Of a stretch of 64,000 bases of DNA, positions 8,833 through 17,114 are shown one piece after another. Origin of the DNA: Empedobacter brevis NBRC 14943 = ATCC 43319 (GTDB lineage: Bacteria > Bacteroidota > Bacteroidia > Flavobacteriales > Weeksellaceae). Each line of letters opens with the position of its first letter. Position 1 is the stretch's first letter. Where the stretch lies: contig NZ_KB908292.1 in assembly GCF_000382425.1 (NCBI RefSeq), positions 372,001 to 436,000 on the forward strand, given 5' to 3'. The notes beneath the pieces are model-generated. The model was not told the DNA's origin, ran no database searches, and saw only the letters and a program-made list of their open reading frames with translations. A program made the translations under genes and the position numbers.

Positions 8833-9624
8833 TTATTCATTTTCTAAACGTTTCCTTTCATCAATAATAGATTTTAAATTATTGTATAAATTTTTCCCTT
8901 CAGTAGAATTTAATTTATTTAAAACAAATCGTTGTCCATTAAAAAGTACAGCCCCTTGATTATGACGATAAGTAGATGCATTAATAAAATATTCCTTCCC
9001 TTTTTCAATATCTAGCTCTAAATATCTTTTTTTTGATAATTCATCACTTGAAAAAATTAATTTTCCATTTTTTTTAATAGGAATACTAATCATCTGATTT
9101 TCTTTTATACGAATGGTTTTATCTCCCAAAATAATCTTATGTTCTGAAGAAAGTCTATTTTCCCCATCGAATGTTACCGCCTTTCCTTCTATAAATGTAC
9201 AAAGAATATGAACAAGTGCATAATCAGCTGTTTCATCAAATGTGTTTTCAGATTCTTGATGAAATTTTTTCATTTTTGAAGTTGTATTGTAATAGATATT
9301 TGCCTTAAGTCTATAACAAGAACTTGAATAACTCGGTTCTTTTATTTCATCTATTAGAAGTATGTTTCCATTATTTTTTTTTACTTGTTGAATAGCATTA
9401 TTCATAACTTCTCCTTTTGAACATTCAGTAGAAAAACCTGTGTCTCCTATTTTAATACGTCCTAATAAAACTGATTTTGAAGGTAAATCTTCTTTATTAT
9501 AAATCACCAAGACCTCTTTATTTTCTAATTCATTTATATTTTGGTTCACTAATTTTGTACTAATAGATGAGCCACAACTAGAAAACAATAAAAATAATAC
9601 ACAATAAAATATATACCTCATCAT
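8833..9624 (-). CDS. Lipoprotein of unknown function
   Basis: Translation begins MMRYIFYCVLFLLFSSCGSS, a signal sequence with lipobox and Cys at about residue 17, so this is a lipoprotein. The first part (residues 30-120) resembles small stress-type domains that end in a Cys-containing strand (SSSCYRLKANIYYN); the C-terminal part has a beta-rich PEGA-like look (GDKTIRIKENQMISIPI). No function assigned. Start 9624 is preferred over an upstream TTG at 9636 because that TTG lies in a good -7 box (9634-9641). It is monocistronic, convergent with the DUF2310 gene. Confidence 0.7.
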   Translation of the reverse strand: MMRYIFYCVLFLLFSSCGSSISTKLVNQNINELENKEVLVIYNKEDLPSKSVLLGRIKIGDTGFSTECSKGEVMNNAIQQVKKNNGNILLIDEIKEPSYSSSCYRLKANIYYNTTSKMKKFHQESENTFDETADYALVHILCTFIEGKAVTFDGENRLSSEHKIILGDKTIRIKENQMISIPIKKNGKLIFSSDELSKKRYLELDIEKGKEYFINASTYRHNQGAVLFNGQRFVLNKLNSTEGKNLYNNLKSIIDERKRLENE

Positions 9625-9633
9625 TTTTTTTAT

Positions 9634-9641
9634 CAAATATA
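9634..9641 (-). promoter_or_regulatory. -7 box of the lipoprotein gene, nearly leaderless
   Basis: Reading the minus strand, TATATTTG matches TAnnTTTG. The first ATG is only about 10 nt downstream, so the transcript would have an extremely short leader. Confidence 0.45.
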
Positions 9642-9644
9642 AAC

Positions 9645-9671
9645 AAAAAAATCCCGCTTTCAGCGGGATTT
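9645..9671 (-). terminator. Terminator after murB
   Basis: AAATCCCGC (9649-9657) and GCGGGATTT (9663-9671) form a 9-bp stem with a 5-nt loop. On the minus strand it is followed by a T run, and it starts 4 nt after the murB stop. Confidence 0.85.
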
Positions 9672-9674
9672 AAA

Positions 9675-10694
9675 TTATTGAATAATATTGACTTCTCTGA
9701 CCAATGTTACATCATATTTGGTTTTCACATCTTCTATAATTCGTTCAGACAACTCATAAATTTCACGTCCTGTTGCGTTTCCATAATTCACCAAAACCAA
9801 TGCTTGTTTATCGTGAACACCGGCATCTCCAAAACGTTTTCCTTTCCAACCAGCATGTTCTATTAACCAACCAGCGGCTAATTTTACACCTGAATCAGTT
9901 TTAAAATGAGAAATTTCCGGATGAAGCTTTTCAATCTCAGCAAACTCTTCGTTCGAAATCACAGGATTTTTAAAGAAACTTCCCGAATTCCCGATTTGCG
10001 AAGGATCCGGTAATTTACTTTGACGTATTTTGATGACAGCTGCACTAATTTCTTGAATCGAAGGCTCAAAAATTTGTTCTTTTTCCAATTCAGCTTTTAT
10101 TGCACCATAATCCACATGAAGCTGATGATTTTTCTTTGTCAACTTAAACGTAACTGCCACCAAGACAAATTGACCTCTCAATTCATTTTTGAAAACAGAT
10201 TCGCGGTAACCAAACTGACATTCTTCATTTGTAAACGTACGCTCGTCCCCCGTTTCTAATTCTAATGTTTGAACTTCTTCAATATAATCTTTTACTTCAA
10301 CGCCATACGCTCCGATATTTTGCATCGGCGCGGTTCCTACATTTCCAGGAATCAACGAAAGATTTTCTAATCCTCCAAAATCATTTTGCAACGTCCATTC
10401 AACGAAATTGTGCCAATTTTCGCTCCCTTGCGTTTTTACGTACACAAAATCTTCATCTTCGTTGATAATTTCGATTCCTTTCAAATTTAATTTTAACACA
10501 ATTCCCGGAAAATCGTCTACAAAAAGCATATTGCTTCCTCCACCTATGAATAAAATTGGTAGATTTTTTTGACGACGAAAAACCAAAACTTTTCGTAAAT
10601 CTTGAATAGTTGCAACATCTGCAAAATATTTTGCTTTCGCTTCTATTCCGAAAGTGTTGTATAATTTTAATGAATAATTCTCGATGATTTCCAT
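9675..10694 (-). CDS. murB: UDP-N-acetylenolpyruvoylglucosamine reductase
   Basis: MurB is a cytosolic FAD enzyme that reduces UDP-GlcNAc-enolpyruvate with NADPH to UDP-MurNAc in peptidoglycan synthesis. Visible motifs: NTFGIEAKA near the start, the FAD-binding GGGSNMLF (residues 51-58), IPGNVGTAPMQNIGAYG (115-131) and the catalytic loop GNSGSFFKNP (235-244) with the proton-donor Ser239. At 339 aa it is the type I (E. coli-like) form. It lies 12 nt after the aminotransferase gene and probably shares its transcript, which ends at the hairpin just downstream. Confidence 0.95.
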   Translation of the reverse strand: MEIIENYSLKLYNTFGIEAKAKYFADVATIQDLRKVLVFRRQKNLPILFIGGGSNMLFVDDFPGIVLKLNLKGIEIINEDEDFVYVKTQGSENWHNFVEWTLQNDFGGLENLSLIPGNVGTAPMQNIGAYGVEVKDYIEEVQTLELETGDERTFTNEECQFGYRESVFKNELRGQFVLVAVTFKLTKKNHQLHVDYGAIKAELEKEQIFEPSIQEISAAVIKIRQSKLPDPSQIGNSGSFFKNPVISNEEFAEIEKLHPEISHFKTDSGVKLAAGWLIEHAGWKGKRFGDAGVHDKQALVLVNYGNATGREIYELSERIIEDVKTKYDVTLVREVNIIQ

Positions 10695-10706
10695 CTTCGT
10701 ATTTTC

Positions 10707-11909
10707 TTATGATCTAATTGTTCCAGGATATTGTTCTAAAGCTTCTTTTAATAATTCGACAGAACGAACTAAATCTTCTTCTTTCAGAACATATGCCAAA
10801 CGTACTTCTTGTGTTCCTGAGTTTGGAGTTGAATAAAATCCTGCTCCCGGTGCTAACATAACAGTCTCTCCATTTGAAGAGAAAGATTCTAACAACCAAA
10901 TTGCAAACTTTTCTGCATTGTCTACAGGCAACTGGATCATACAATAAAAAGCTCCTTTTGGATTAGGACATACTACTCCAGGAATTTGCTGTAAACCTTC
11001 TACTAATGTATCACGGCGTTTTAAGTATTCTGTACGGCAATCTTCAAAGTAAGTTCCTACATTCCTGTGTGCCAATGTTGCAATGTATTGAGAAATTTCA
11101 ACTGGACTCAAACGTGCTTGCGCATATAGCATAGCAGCTTTTAAGAACTTTTCATTGCGTGTAATTAAAGCTCCAGAACGTGCTCCACATAAAGAAAAAC
11201 GTTTCGATTCCGAATCAATTACAATTGCATTCTCTTTTAATTCCGGGAAACTTAATACAGATGTAAATTCTTCTTCTGTATACAAATACTCTGCATAAAC
11301 TTCATCCGAAATTAAATAAATATCATGCTCCAGAACTAACTCTTTTAATTGGTTTAATTCTTCTTTTGAATACACATAACCTGTTGGGTTTCCAGGATTA
11401 CAAATTAAAATTGCACGTGTTTTGTCTGTAATTCTTTTTGCAAACTCTTCCACAGATGGCAAAGCAAAATTATTTTCAATTGTAGAAGGTACCGGAACGA
11501 TGTTGACATCATTTTCGCATGTAAATCCGTTATAGTTTGCATAAAAAGGTTCTGGAATAATAACTTCATCCCCTGGATTTGCTATAATTCCAAAAATAAA
11601 CAACAATGCTTCAGACCCACCTAAAGTTGCGATAAAGTTCTCCGCAGTTAATTCAATTCCACGATTTGTAAAATAATCTGCCAGTGCCTGGCGATATTCT
11701 AAAGTACCTTCAGAATGTGTATAAGAAATAATATTTGAAGGAAAATTTTTCAACCCTTCTAAAACAGCTTCCGGCGATTCGATATCCGGCTGACCAATAT
11801 TTAAATGGTAAACTTTAGTTCCTCTTTTTTTAGCTGCATCTGCGTATGGCACCAGCTTTCTGATTGGAGAAGCCGGCATATCTTGTGATTTTTGAGATAA
11901 TATTAACAT
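10707..11909 (-). CDS. Class I/II pyridoxal-phosphate aminotransferase
   Basis: This 400-residue fold-type I aminotransferase shows NPGNPTG (171-177), SDEVY with the Asp202 that pairs with the PLP ring nitrogen, and the Schiff-base Lys236 in DSESKRFSLCGAR, with a C-terminal substrate Arg in QEVRLAYVL. It is in the aspartate/aromatic aminotransferase branch; the amino donor cannot be fixed from sequence. It is the first gene of a likely two-gene unit with murB. Confidence 0.87.
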   Translation of the reverse strand: MLILSQKSQDMPASPIRKLVPYADAAKKRGTKVYHLNIGQPDIESPEAVLEGLKNFPSNIISYTHSEGTLEYRQALADYFTNRGIELTAENFIATLGGSEALLFIFGIIANPGDEVIIPEPFYANYNGFTCENDVNIVPVPSTIENNFALPSVEEFAKRITDKTRAILICNPGNPTGYVYSKEELNQLKELVLEHDIYLISDEVYAEYLYTEEEFTSVLSFPELKENAIVIDSESKRFSLCGARSGALITRNEKFLKAAMLYAQARLSPVEISQYIATLAHRNVGTYFEDCRTEYLKRRDTLVEGLQQIPGVVCPNPKGAFYCMIQLPVDNAEKFAIWLLESFSSNGETVMLAPGAGFYSTPNSGTQEVRLAYVLKEEDLVRSVELLKEALEQYPGTIRS

Positions 11910-12009
11910 TTATTGTAATTTTTTAAAATTGATTTCAATTCTTTGGTATTGTTTTTGTATTTTTAAGGTGTAAATATAAAAAACGTTTAATCTCAAAAAA
12001 AACTTTATT

Positions 12010-12369
12010 ATGAGTAAATTAAATAATGCAACTAAATTATTGGCAGGTTTAGCAATCGGAACAGCAATCGGAGCAGTAGTAGGTTTATTATATGCACCGG
12101 AGTCAGGAAAAGATACGCGTAAAAAATTAAAAAAGGAAGCTGACAAATACAAAAAAGAGTTAGATAAGTACGCAAATGATTTTTCTGATAAAGCGAAAAA
12201 AACGAAAAAAGAATTAGAAGCTAAATTAGAAGAAGTAAAAGCTAAATTAGCTGAGCAAAAAGATGAATTTGTTGCGAAAGCAAAAGAAGCTGGAAAAGAT
12301 TTGAAATCTAAAGCAAACCAAACAAAAGAAGATTTAAAAGACGAATTTCAAGAAAACGTAGGAGTTTAA
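12010..12369 (+). CDS. YtxH-domain stress protein
   Basis: The protein starts with a short hydrophobic glycine/alanine segment (LLAGLAIGTAIGAVVGLLYAP, about residues 10-30) followed by ESGKDTRKKLKK, the hallmark of YtxH/gas-vesicle-like general stress proteins, and then a lysine/glutamate-rich coiled coil to the end (119 aa). It is likely membrane-anchored with a cytoplasmic coil. Two further small envelope genes follow on the same strand. Precise function is unknown. Confidence 0.82.
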   Translation: MSKLNNATKLLAGLAIGTAIGAVVGLLYAPESGKDTRKKLKKEADKYKKELDKYANDFSDKAKKTKKELEAKLEEVKAKLAEQKDEFVAKAKEAGKDLKSKANQTKEDLKDEFQENVGV

Positions 12370-12405
12370 TTCAGCTTTAACAATAATCCTTTAAAAAATT
12401 ATCGT

Positions 12406-12413
12406 TAAATTTG
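12406..12413 (+). promoter_or_regulatory. -7 promoter box of the holin-like gene
   Basis: TAAATTTG matches TAnnTTTG, 20 nt before the ATG at 12434, suggesting separate transcription from the YtxH gene upstream. Confidence 0.5.
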
Positions 12414-12433
12414 TTTAAAACAATCTAAATCTT

Positions 12434-12778
12434 ATGTTCAACGAACTGAAAACCTACATCAATAATAGAATCACATTAACCAAATATGATTTAATAGATT
12501 CCGTAAGCAATATGTTAGCAAGTGGAATTTATATTCTCATTCTTGCAGTGTTTGCATTATTTTTATTATTGTTAGGTAGTTTAGCATTAGGATTTATTTT
12601 AGGCAGTTATTTTAATGATACAGGATTAGGGTTTTTAACTGTTACTGGAATTTATTTTATCGTAATGATAATGTGCCTTTTGTTCAGAAAAAAATTAAAA
12701 TTATTCTTAACAAATATTGCCATAGAAAATGCGATGGAAGCAATGTCTAACCAAGATGATGACGAAGATGAAGAATAA
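12434..12778 (+). CDS. Phage-holin-family (Holin-X type) small membrane protein
   Basis: The layout is an amphipathic N-terminal helix (ELKTYINNRITLTKYDLID), two strong transmembrane helices (about residues 30-60 and 68-88), then RKKLK and an acidic tail (NQDDDEDEE). This is the pattern of the chromosomal Phage_holin_3_6 family that accompanies YtxH genes in flavobacteria. It is not evidence for a prophage. It overlaps the next gene by 11 nt. Confidence 0.78.
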   Translation: MFNELKTYINNRITLTKYDLIDSVSNMLASGIYILILAVFALFLLLLGSLALGFILGSYFNDTGLGFLTVTGIYFIVMIMCLLFRKKLKLFLTNIAIENAMEAMSNQDDDEDEE

Positions 12779-13091
12779 AGAAAAACCGGTGATTAAAAAT
12801 TTAGAAGATTTACGTCTTGCGAAAAAAATGCTTCGCATTGAAATGAAAGCTTCTGAGCAAAAACACGACAATTCTTTAGTCAATAAAGCAGTTGGTCTTA
12901 TTACAAATTTAAAGACGGACAGTAGCTTTACTTCATCAAAAGTTGAAAATGCTTTGCATTGGGCCGGAGATAAAGCTTCAAAAAAATATCCGATGAAAGG
13001 AATTACCAAAATTGTAATTTCCGGATTAATCATGATAGCCGTTCCTATTATTACAAGTAAAATTCAGGAATATATTGAAGAAAAACTTTAA
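12768..13091 (+). CDS. Small conserved membrane-associated protein of the YtxH cluster
   Basis: The gene encodes about 107 residues starting MKNKEKPVIKNLEDL, with a basic N-terminal half (RLAKKMLRIEMKASEQK), a middle DSSFTSSKVENAL segment and a hydrophobic helix near the end (KIVISGLIMIAVPIITSK). I chose ATG 12768, which overlaps the stop of the holin-like gene; an earlier in-frame codon at 12729 would overlap it by 50 nt. Function unknown; co-translation with the holin-like gene is likely. Confidence 0.65.
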   Translation: MKNKEKPVIKNLEDLRLAKKMLRIEMKASEQKHDNSLVNKAVGLITNLKTDSSFTSSKVENALHWAGDKASKKYPMKGITKIVISGLIMIAVPIITSKIQEYIEEKL

Positions 13092-13107
13092 AAAATATTT
13101 TCATAAA

Positions 13108-13136
13108 AAAGCCTTACATCATGTAAGGCTTTTTTT
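13108..13136. terminator. Bidirectional terminator
   Basis: AAAGCCTTACAT (13108-13119) and ATGTAAGGCTTT (13121-13132) form a near-perfect hairpin with A- and T-runs on both sides. It serves the + strand YtxH cluster and the convergent acyl-CoA synthetase gene. Confidence 0.85.
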
Positions 13137-13157
13137 ATGTGTTAATCTTAAGCTCGA

Positions 13158-14855
13158 TTAATATTTCTCATGGAAATATTCGTTTAATATTTTAATTTTA
13201 TCTTGTTTATCCTTTGCTTCCTGATGACGCAATTCTACACGACGAATTTTACCTGAAATTGTTTTTGGCAATGATTCTACAAACTGTACGATTCGAGGAA
13301 TTTTATAACGCGCCAAATGTGCTTCCGTGTATCTAAAAATATCTTTTGCTAATCTTTCAGAAGCCTCGTATCCGGGAGCCAAAATAACGAAAGCTTTTAT
13401 CGCATTACTTCGTAATTGATGAGGGCTAGCTACAACAGCTGCTTCCATTATTGCTTCATGCTCTAACAAAGCACTTTCAACTTCAAATGGCCCAACTCTA
13501 AAATCAGATGCTTTTATGACATCATCATCACGTCCGACAAACCAGATATAACCGTCTTCATCCTTATAAGCCTTGTCTCCAGTATAATATAAACCATGTT
13601 TAAAAACTTTTGACATCTTATCTTTCTGAATCAAATAAGTTTTGAAAATCCCATTGATTGTTTCTTCATCGTAAACAACACAGATATTTCCTTCTTCTCC
13701 TTCTTGTACAACTTTACCATTATCATCAGCAATGACAATATCATATAAAAAAGTCGATTTCCCCATCGAACCATATTTTATTTTCATATTTGGTAAATTA
13801 ACTATCATAGCTGTCGATTCAGATTGACCATAACCATCACGAATAATAACTCCTGTTCCTTCTTTCCAGACATCAATAATTTCAGGATTAAGAGGCTCTC
13901 CGGCAGCAACACATTGTCGAAGCTTGAAATGATAATTTTTTAAATCTTCTAAAATCAATACACGTAATGCTGTTGGCGGTGCACAAAAAGTTGTTACACC
14001 TAAATCCTGGATTGTTTGTAATTGTTCTTTTGAATCAAATTTATCTGCATGATAACCCAAGATGGTTGCACCCATATTCCAGGGAGCAAAAAAACTACTC
14101 CAAAAAAACTTTGCCCAACCCGGTTGCGAAATATTATAATGCAAATCTCCCTGCTTCATTCCAACCCACGAAGAAGTGGTAAAACCACCAAGCGGATAAG
14201 TATAATGTGTATGCACAACAACTTTAGGCATCCCTGTAGTTCCGGAGGTAAAAAAATAAAACAAGTCATCATCTGGTTTTGTATCAGCAGCCTTTGCTTC
14301 TGACGACTCATTCCATAATTCATTGAGGTTTGTCCAACCTTCCCGTTCTCCTTCTGTAATTAATTTGATTTTAATCTTTCTATCAAACTTTGCTTCTGCT
14401 TCATCAATTTTTGACGCATTCTCCAGATCCGCCAAAACAACTTCTGGAAAAGAAGATTCGAATCGAAAGGCTAAATCACGCACTCCTAAAGTTGTTGCCG
14501 CCGGAATAATAACCAACCCTCCTTTGATCGCTGCTAAGTAACCAATCCAGGTAATTGGTAATAACGGAACTTGGGAAAACATTTTGTCTCCTTCTTTAAT
14601 TCCTTTACCTCGTAAATAATTTAAAAATTGATTGTATTTATTCGATAAATCTTGAAATGTATAATCTTCTCGTTGATCATTATACTTCCAAATCAAACCC
14701 TTCTGCTCTCCTAGTTGAGCAACATTATAAGGTTCAAAAACATCTCTTACCCAATTAAATTTTTCCGGTTTAAAAATTTTAATTTCTTTTAATTGTGCAT
14801 AATCTTCTTCTTCGATCGATGATCGAATAGAGTTAAACAATTCTTGTACTGTCAT
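13158..14855 (-). CDS. AMP-forming acyl-CoA synthetase (ACSM/medium-chain type)
   Basis: The protein activates a short- or medium-chain carboxylic acid to its CoA thioester using ATP. Motifs: the P-loop FFTSGTTGMPKVVVHTH (near residue 205), GYGQSEST, the hinge TGDKAYKDEDGYIWFVGRDDDVIKASDFRVGPFEVES, and the catalytic-lysine region PKTISGKIRRVE near the C-terminus. The 565-aa length and the KASDFRVGPFEVES form fit the ACSM branch rather than acetyl-CoA synthetase; the substrate is unresolved. It is monocistronic. Confidence 0.88.
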   Translation of the reverse strand: MTVQELFNSIRSSIEEEDYAQLKEIKIFKPEKFNWVRDVFEPYNVAQLGEQKGLIWKYNDQREDYTFQDLSNKYNQFLNYLRGKGIKEGDKMFSQVPLLPITWIGYLAAIKGGLVIIPAATTLGVRDLAFRFESSFPEVVLADLENASKIDEAEAKFDRKIKIKLITEGEREGWTNLNELWNESSEAKAADTKPDDDLFYFFTSGTTGMPKVVVHTHYTYPLGGFTTSSWVGMKQGDLHYNISQPGWAKFFWSSFFAPWNMGATILGYHADKFDSKEQLQTIQDLGVTTFCAPPTALRVLILEDLKNYHFKLRQCVAAGEPLNPEIIDVWKEGTGVIIRDGYGQSESTAMIVNLPNMKIKYGSMGKSTFLYDIVIADDNGKVVQEGEEGNICVVYDEETINGIFKTYLIQKDKMSKVFKHGLYYTGDKAYKDEDGYIWFVGRDDDVIKASDFRVGPFEVESALLEHEAIMEAAVVASPHQLRSNAIKAFVILAPGYEASERLAKDIFRYTEAHLARYKIPRIVQFVESLPKTISGKIRRVELRHQEAKDKQDKIKILNEYFHEKY

Positions 14856-14915
14856 TTATTTGTGGTTTTGAATAAATATAGAAAAATTATTTATTCAAAC
14901 ATCCCTTTTAAGAAT

Positions 14916-14947
14916 AAAAAAAGGATGGTTTTATTAAACCATCCTTT
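14916..14947 (-). terminator. Terminator of the DEAD-box helicase gene
   Basis: AAAGGATGGTTT (14920-14931) pairs perfectly with AAACCATCCTTT (14936-14947) around a 4-nt loop. The minus-strand side ends in a T run. Confidence 0.85.
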
Positions 14948-14972
14948 CTTATATCTAATTATTGAGAATACA

Positions 14973-16850
14973 TTAATCTCTACCTCTTCTAGAGTTTCCC
15001 GTTCTGTTACGGTCTCCACCGCGGTATCCACCACGATCTCCTCCTCTACTATCACGGCTATCGCGGTCACGATCACCTCCACGGTAACCACCTCTGTCAC
15101 GATCACGGTCTCCACCTCTGTAACCTCCGCTTCTTTCACGGTCATTATCACGACGGCTGTTGTAACCACGTCCACGAGAATCACCACCGCTACGACGGCG
15201 ATCTCCTCCACGACGGTCTCCATCACCACGTCTTGGTTCCGGTTTAGAAATTTGAACATCTAAATCTACTCCATCACGTTGCGCATCTTTGAAAGATTCT
15301 AATACCAATGATTCGAATTGTGTATCCACTTCGAAGAAAGAGAAATTACGTAAAATTTCAATTTTTCCGATTTCGATGTTGCGGTTACGTGTTTGCTCGT
15401 TAATCAATCCAATTAAATTTGGAACACGTAAGTTGTGTTTTTGACCAATGTTAATAAAGAATCTTGAGAAATCACGACCACCACGACGATTAGAAGAACG
15501 ATCTCCTCTATCACCGCGGTCACCTTCAGCAGTAATATCTTTTGTATTTTTGTAATATTCTAAGAAAGAATTAAACTCCACCGTTAAGAATCGTTTTAAC
15601 AATGTATCACGATCAATATTTGCTAATTTTTCGTTAACCGTTTCCATGTATGGTTCGATTAATTCTTCATCAACTTCAATATTTTCGATTTTCTCGATTA
15701 AAGAAATTAAACGTTTCTCACAAATCTCAGCTCCTGTCGGAACATTTTTAGGTTCAATTTTAGATGCAATTAATTTTTCTAAATCTCTAATTTTACGAGC
15801 CTCACGACCACCAGAAATGATAATAGAAATTCCTTTGTTCCCTGCACGACCTGTACGACCAGAACGGTGAACATAAACTTCCGGATCATCTGGTAAGTTA
15901 AAGTTGATTACGTGTGTTAATTCGTTAACATCAATACCACGAGCAGCAACATCAGTCGCAACTAAGATTTGAATGTTTTGGTTACGGAATTTATCCATCA
16001 CATGGTCACGTTGAGATTGAGATAAATCTCCGTGCAATGCATCTGCATTATAACCATCTTGCATTAATTTATCTGCTACATCTTTCGCTTCGCGACGAGT
16101 TCTACAGAAAACAATACCATAAATATTTGGGTAATAATCGGCTAAACGTTTTAAAGCTAAGTAACGATCAGAAGAACGTACTAAATAAACGTGGTGCTCG
16201 ATATTTTTAGATGCAGTATTTACTTTACTTACAGCAATCTCTACCGGATTGTGCATATATTCTGAAGCGATACGACGAACCTCTGAAGGCATCGTTGCTG
16301 AGAATAATAATGTTTGTTTTTCTTCTGGAGTAGTTTCTAAAATTGAATCGATTTCGTCACGGAATCCCATGTTCAACATCTCATCAGCTTCATCTAAAAC
16401 TGTCCAAGTAATGTCATTAATTTTTAATGCATTACGTTTTATTAAATCCATTGTACGACCTGGTGTTCCTACAACGATTTGCGGATTATCTTTTAATCCT
16501 CTAATTTGTTTTACAATGTCAGCTCCACCGTAAACTGCTTGTACACGCACTCCGCGCATATCTGCTGAAAAAGATTCTAATTCTTTTGCAATTTGTAAAC
16601 ATAACTCACGTGTCGGGCATAAGATAATTGCCTGAACCGATTTTGAATCTGTTGCTAAATTGTTTAAGATTGGAAGCCCGAATGCTGCTGTTTTTCCAGT
16701 ACCTGTTTGCGCCAATGCAATAACATCTTGATCTGATGAAAGGATTTGAGGAATAGCTTTTTCTTGGATTGGAGATGGACTAACGAATCCCATCTTCTCA
16801 ATTGCAGTTAGGATATCATCTTGAAGTCCTAATTCTTTGAATGTAATCAT
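14973..16850 (-). CDS. deaD: DEAD-box ATP-dependent RNA helicase with RG-rich tail (DeaD/CsdA-like)
   Basis: All superfamily 2 motifs are present: Q motif (GFVSPSPIQEKAIP), AQTGTGKTAAF, DEAD box in VLDEADEMLNMGF, SAT in FSATMPSEVRR, and HRSGRTGRAG. After the two RecA domains comes a DbpA/CsdA-type RNA-binding domain (about residues 465-545, FFINIGQKHNLRVPNLIGLIN) and a long tail of Arg/Gly/Asp repeats (GGDRDRDRGGYRGG-like). Such helicases unwind structured RNA in ribosome assembly and mRNA decay, often in the cold. The long leader upstream is consistent with cold-type regulation (inference). The repeat tail makes strong opposite-frame artefacts. Confidence 0.93.
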   Translation of the reverse strand: MITFKELGLQDDILTAIEKMGFVSPSPIQEKAIPQILSSDQDVIALAQTGTGKTAAFGLPILNNLATDSKSVQAIILCPTRELCLQIAKELESFSADMRGVRVQAVYGGADIVKQIRGLKDNPQIVVGTPGRTMDLIKRNALKINDITWTVLDEADEMLNMGFRDEIDSILETTPEEKQTLLFSATMPSEVRRIASEYMHNPVEIAVSKVNTASKNIEHHVYLVRSSDRYLALKRLADYYPNIYGIVFCRTRREAKDVADKLMQDGYNADALHGDLSQSQRDHVMDKFRNQNIQILVATDVAARGIDVNELTHVINFNLPDDPEVYVHRSGRTGRAGNKGISIIISGGREARKIRDLEKLIASKIEPKNVPTGAEICEKRLISLIEKIENIEVDEELIEPYMETVNEKLANIDRDTLLKRFLTVEFNSFLEYYKNTKDITAEGDRGDRGDRSSNRRGGRDFSRFFINIGQKHNLRVPNLIGLINEQTRNRNIEIGKIEILRNFSFFEVDTQFESLVLESFKDAQRDGVDLDVQISKPEPRRGDGDRRGGDRRRSGGDSRGRGYNSRRDNDRERSGGYRGGDRDRDRGGYRGGDRDRDSRDSRGGDRGGYRGGDRNRTGNSRRGRD

Positions 16851-16947
16851 GTTAGATACGACACCGAGATAATGAAATTCATTTATGTTTCATATCACGG
16901 TTTTATTTTTAAATTATTTAACCAACAGATATGAAAGAATAAAATTA

Positions 16948-17028
16948 AATGGCTGAGCAGCCTAAAAAATCCCTAAATGAATATTCTTTAACATCCGTAC
17001 CTTAACTCTAAAAGGCTGTGCAAATGTA
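16948..17028 (-). promoter_or_regulatory. deaD promoter and long leader
   Basis: On the minus strand TACATTTG (17021-17028) matches TAnnTTTG, placing the transcription start near 17014 and giving a leader of roughly 160 nt, long for this genome. The leader contains GGCTGAGCAGCC (16950-16961), a short GC-rich hairpin. A thermosensing or autoregulatory role is possible but not shown. Confidence 0.45.
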
Positions 17029-17114
17029 AGGATTATTTTTGAAACACACAACACACTTTCATAATCCTTACAAAACACGCACAATTATTTATTTTACTGA
17101 ATGTAAGCACATTA

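Noticed and set aside
12434-12778. Prophage suspected from the holin-like gene
   Set aside because: No other phage genes nearby; holin-X type proteins beside YtxH genes are normal chromosomal genes in this group.
14844-15263. Long Ser/Thr/Val-rich frames on both strands over the helicase 3' end
   Set aside because: They are out-of-frame readings of the Arg/Gly/Asp repeat tail of the DEAD-box helicase; low complexity and no independent start signals.
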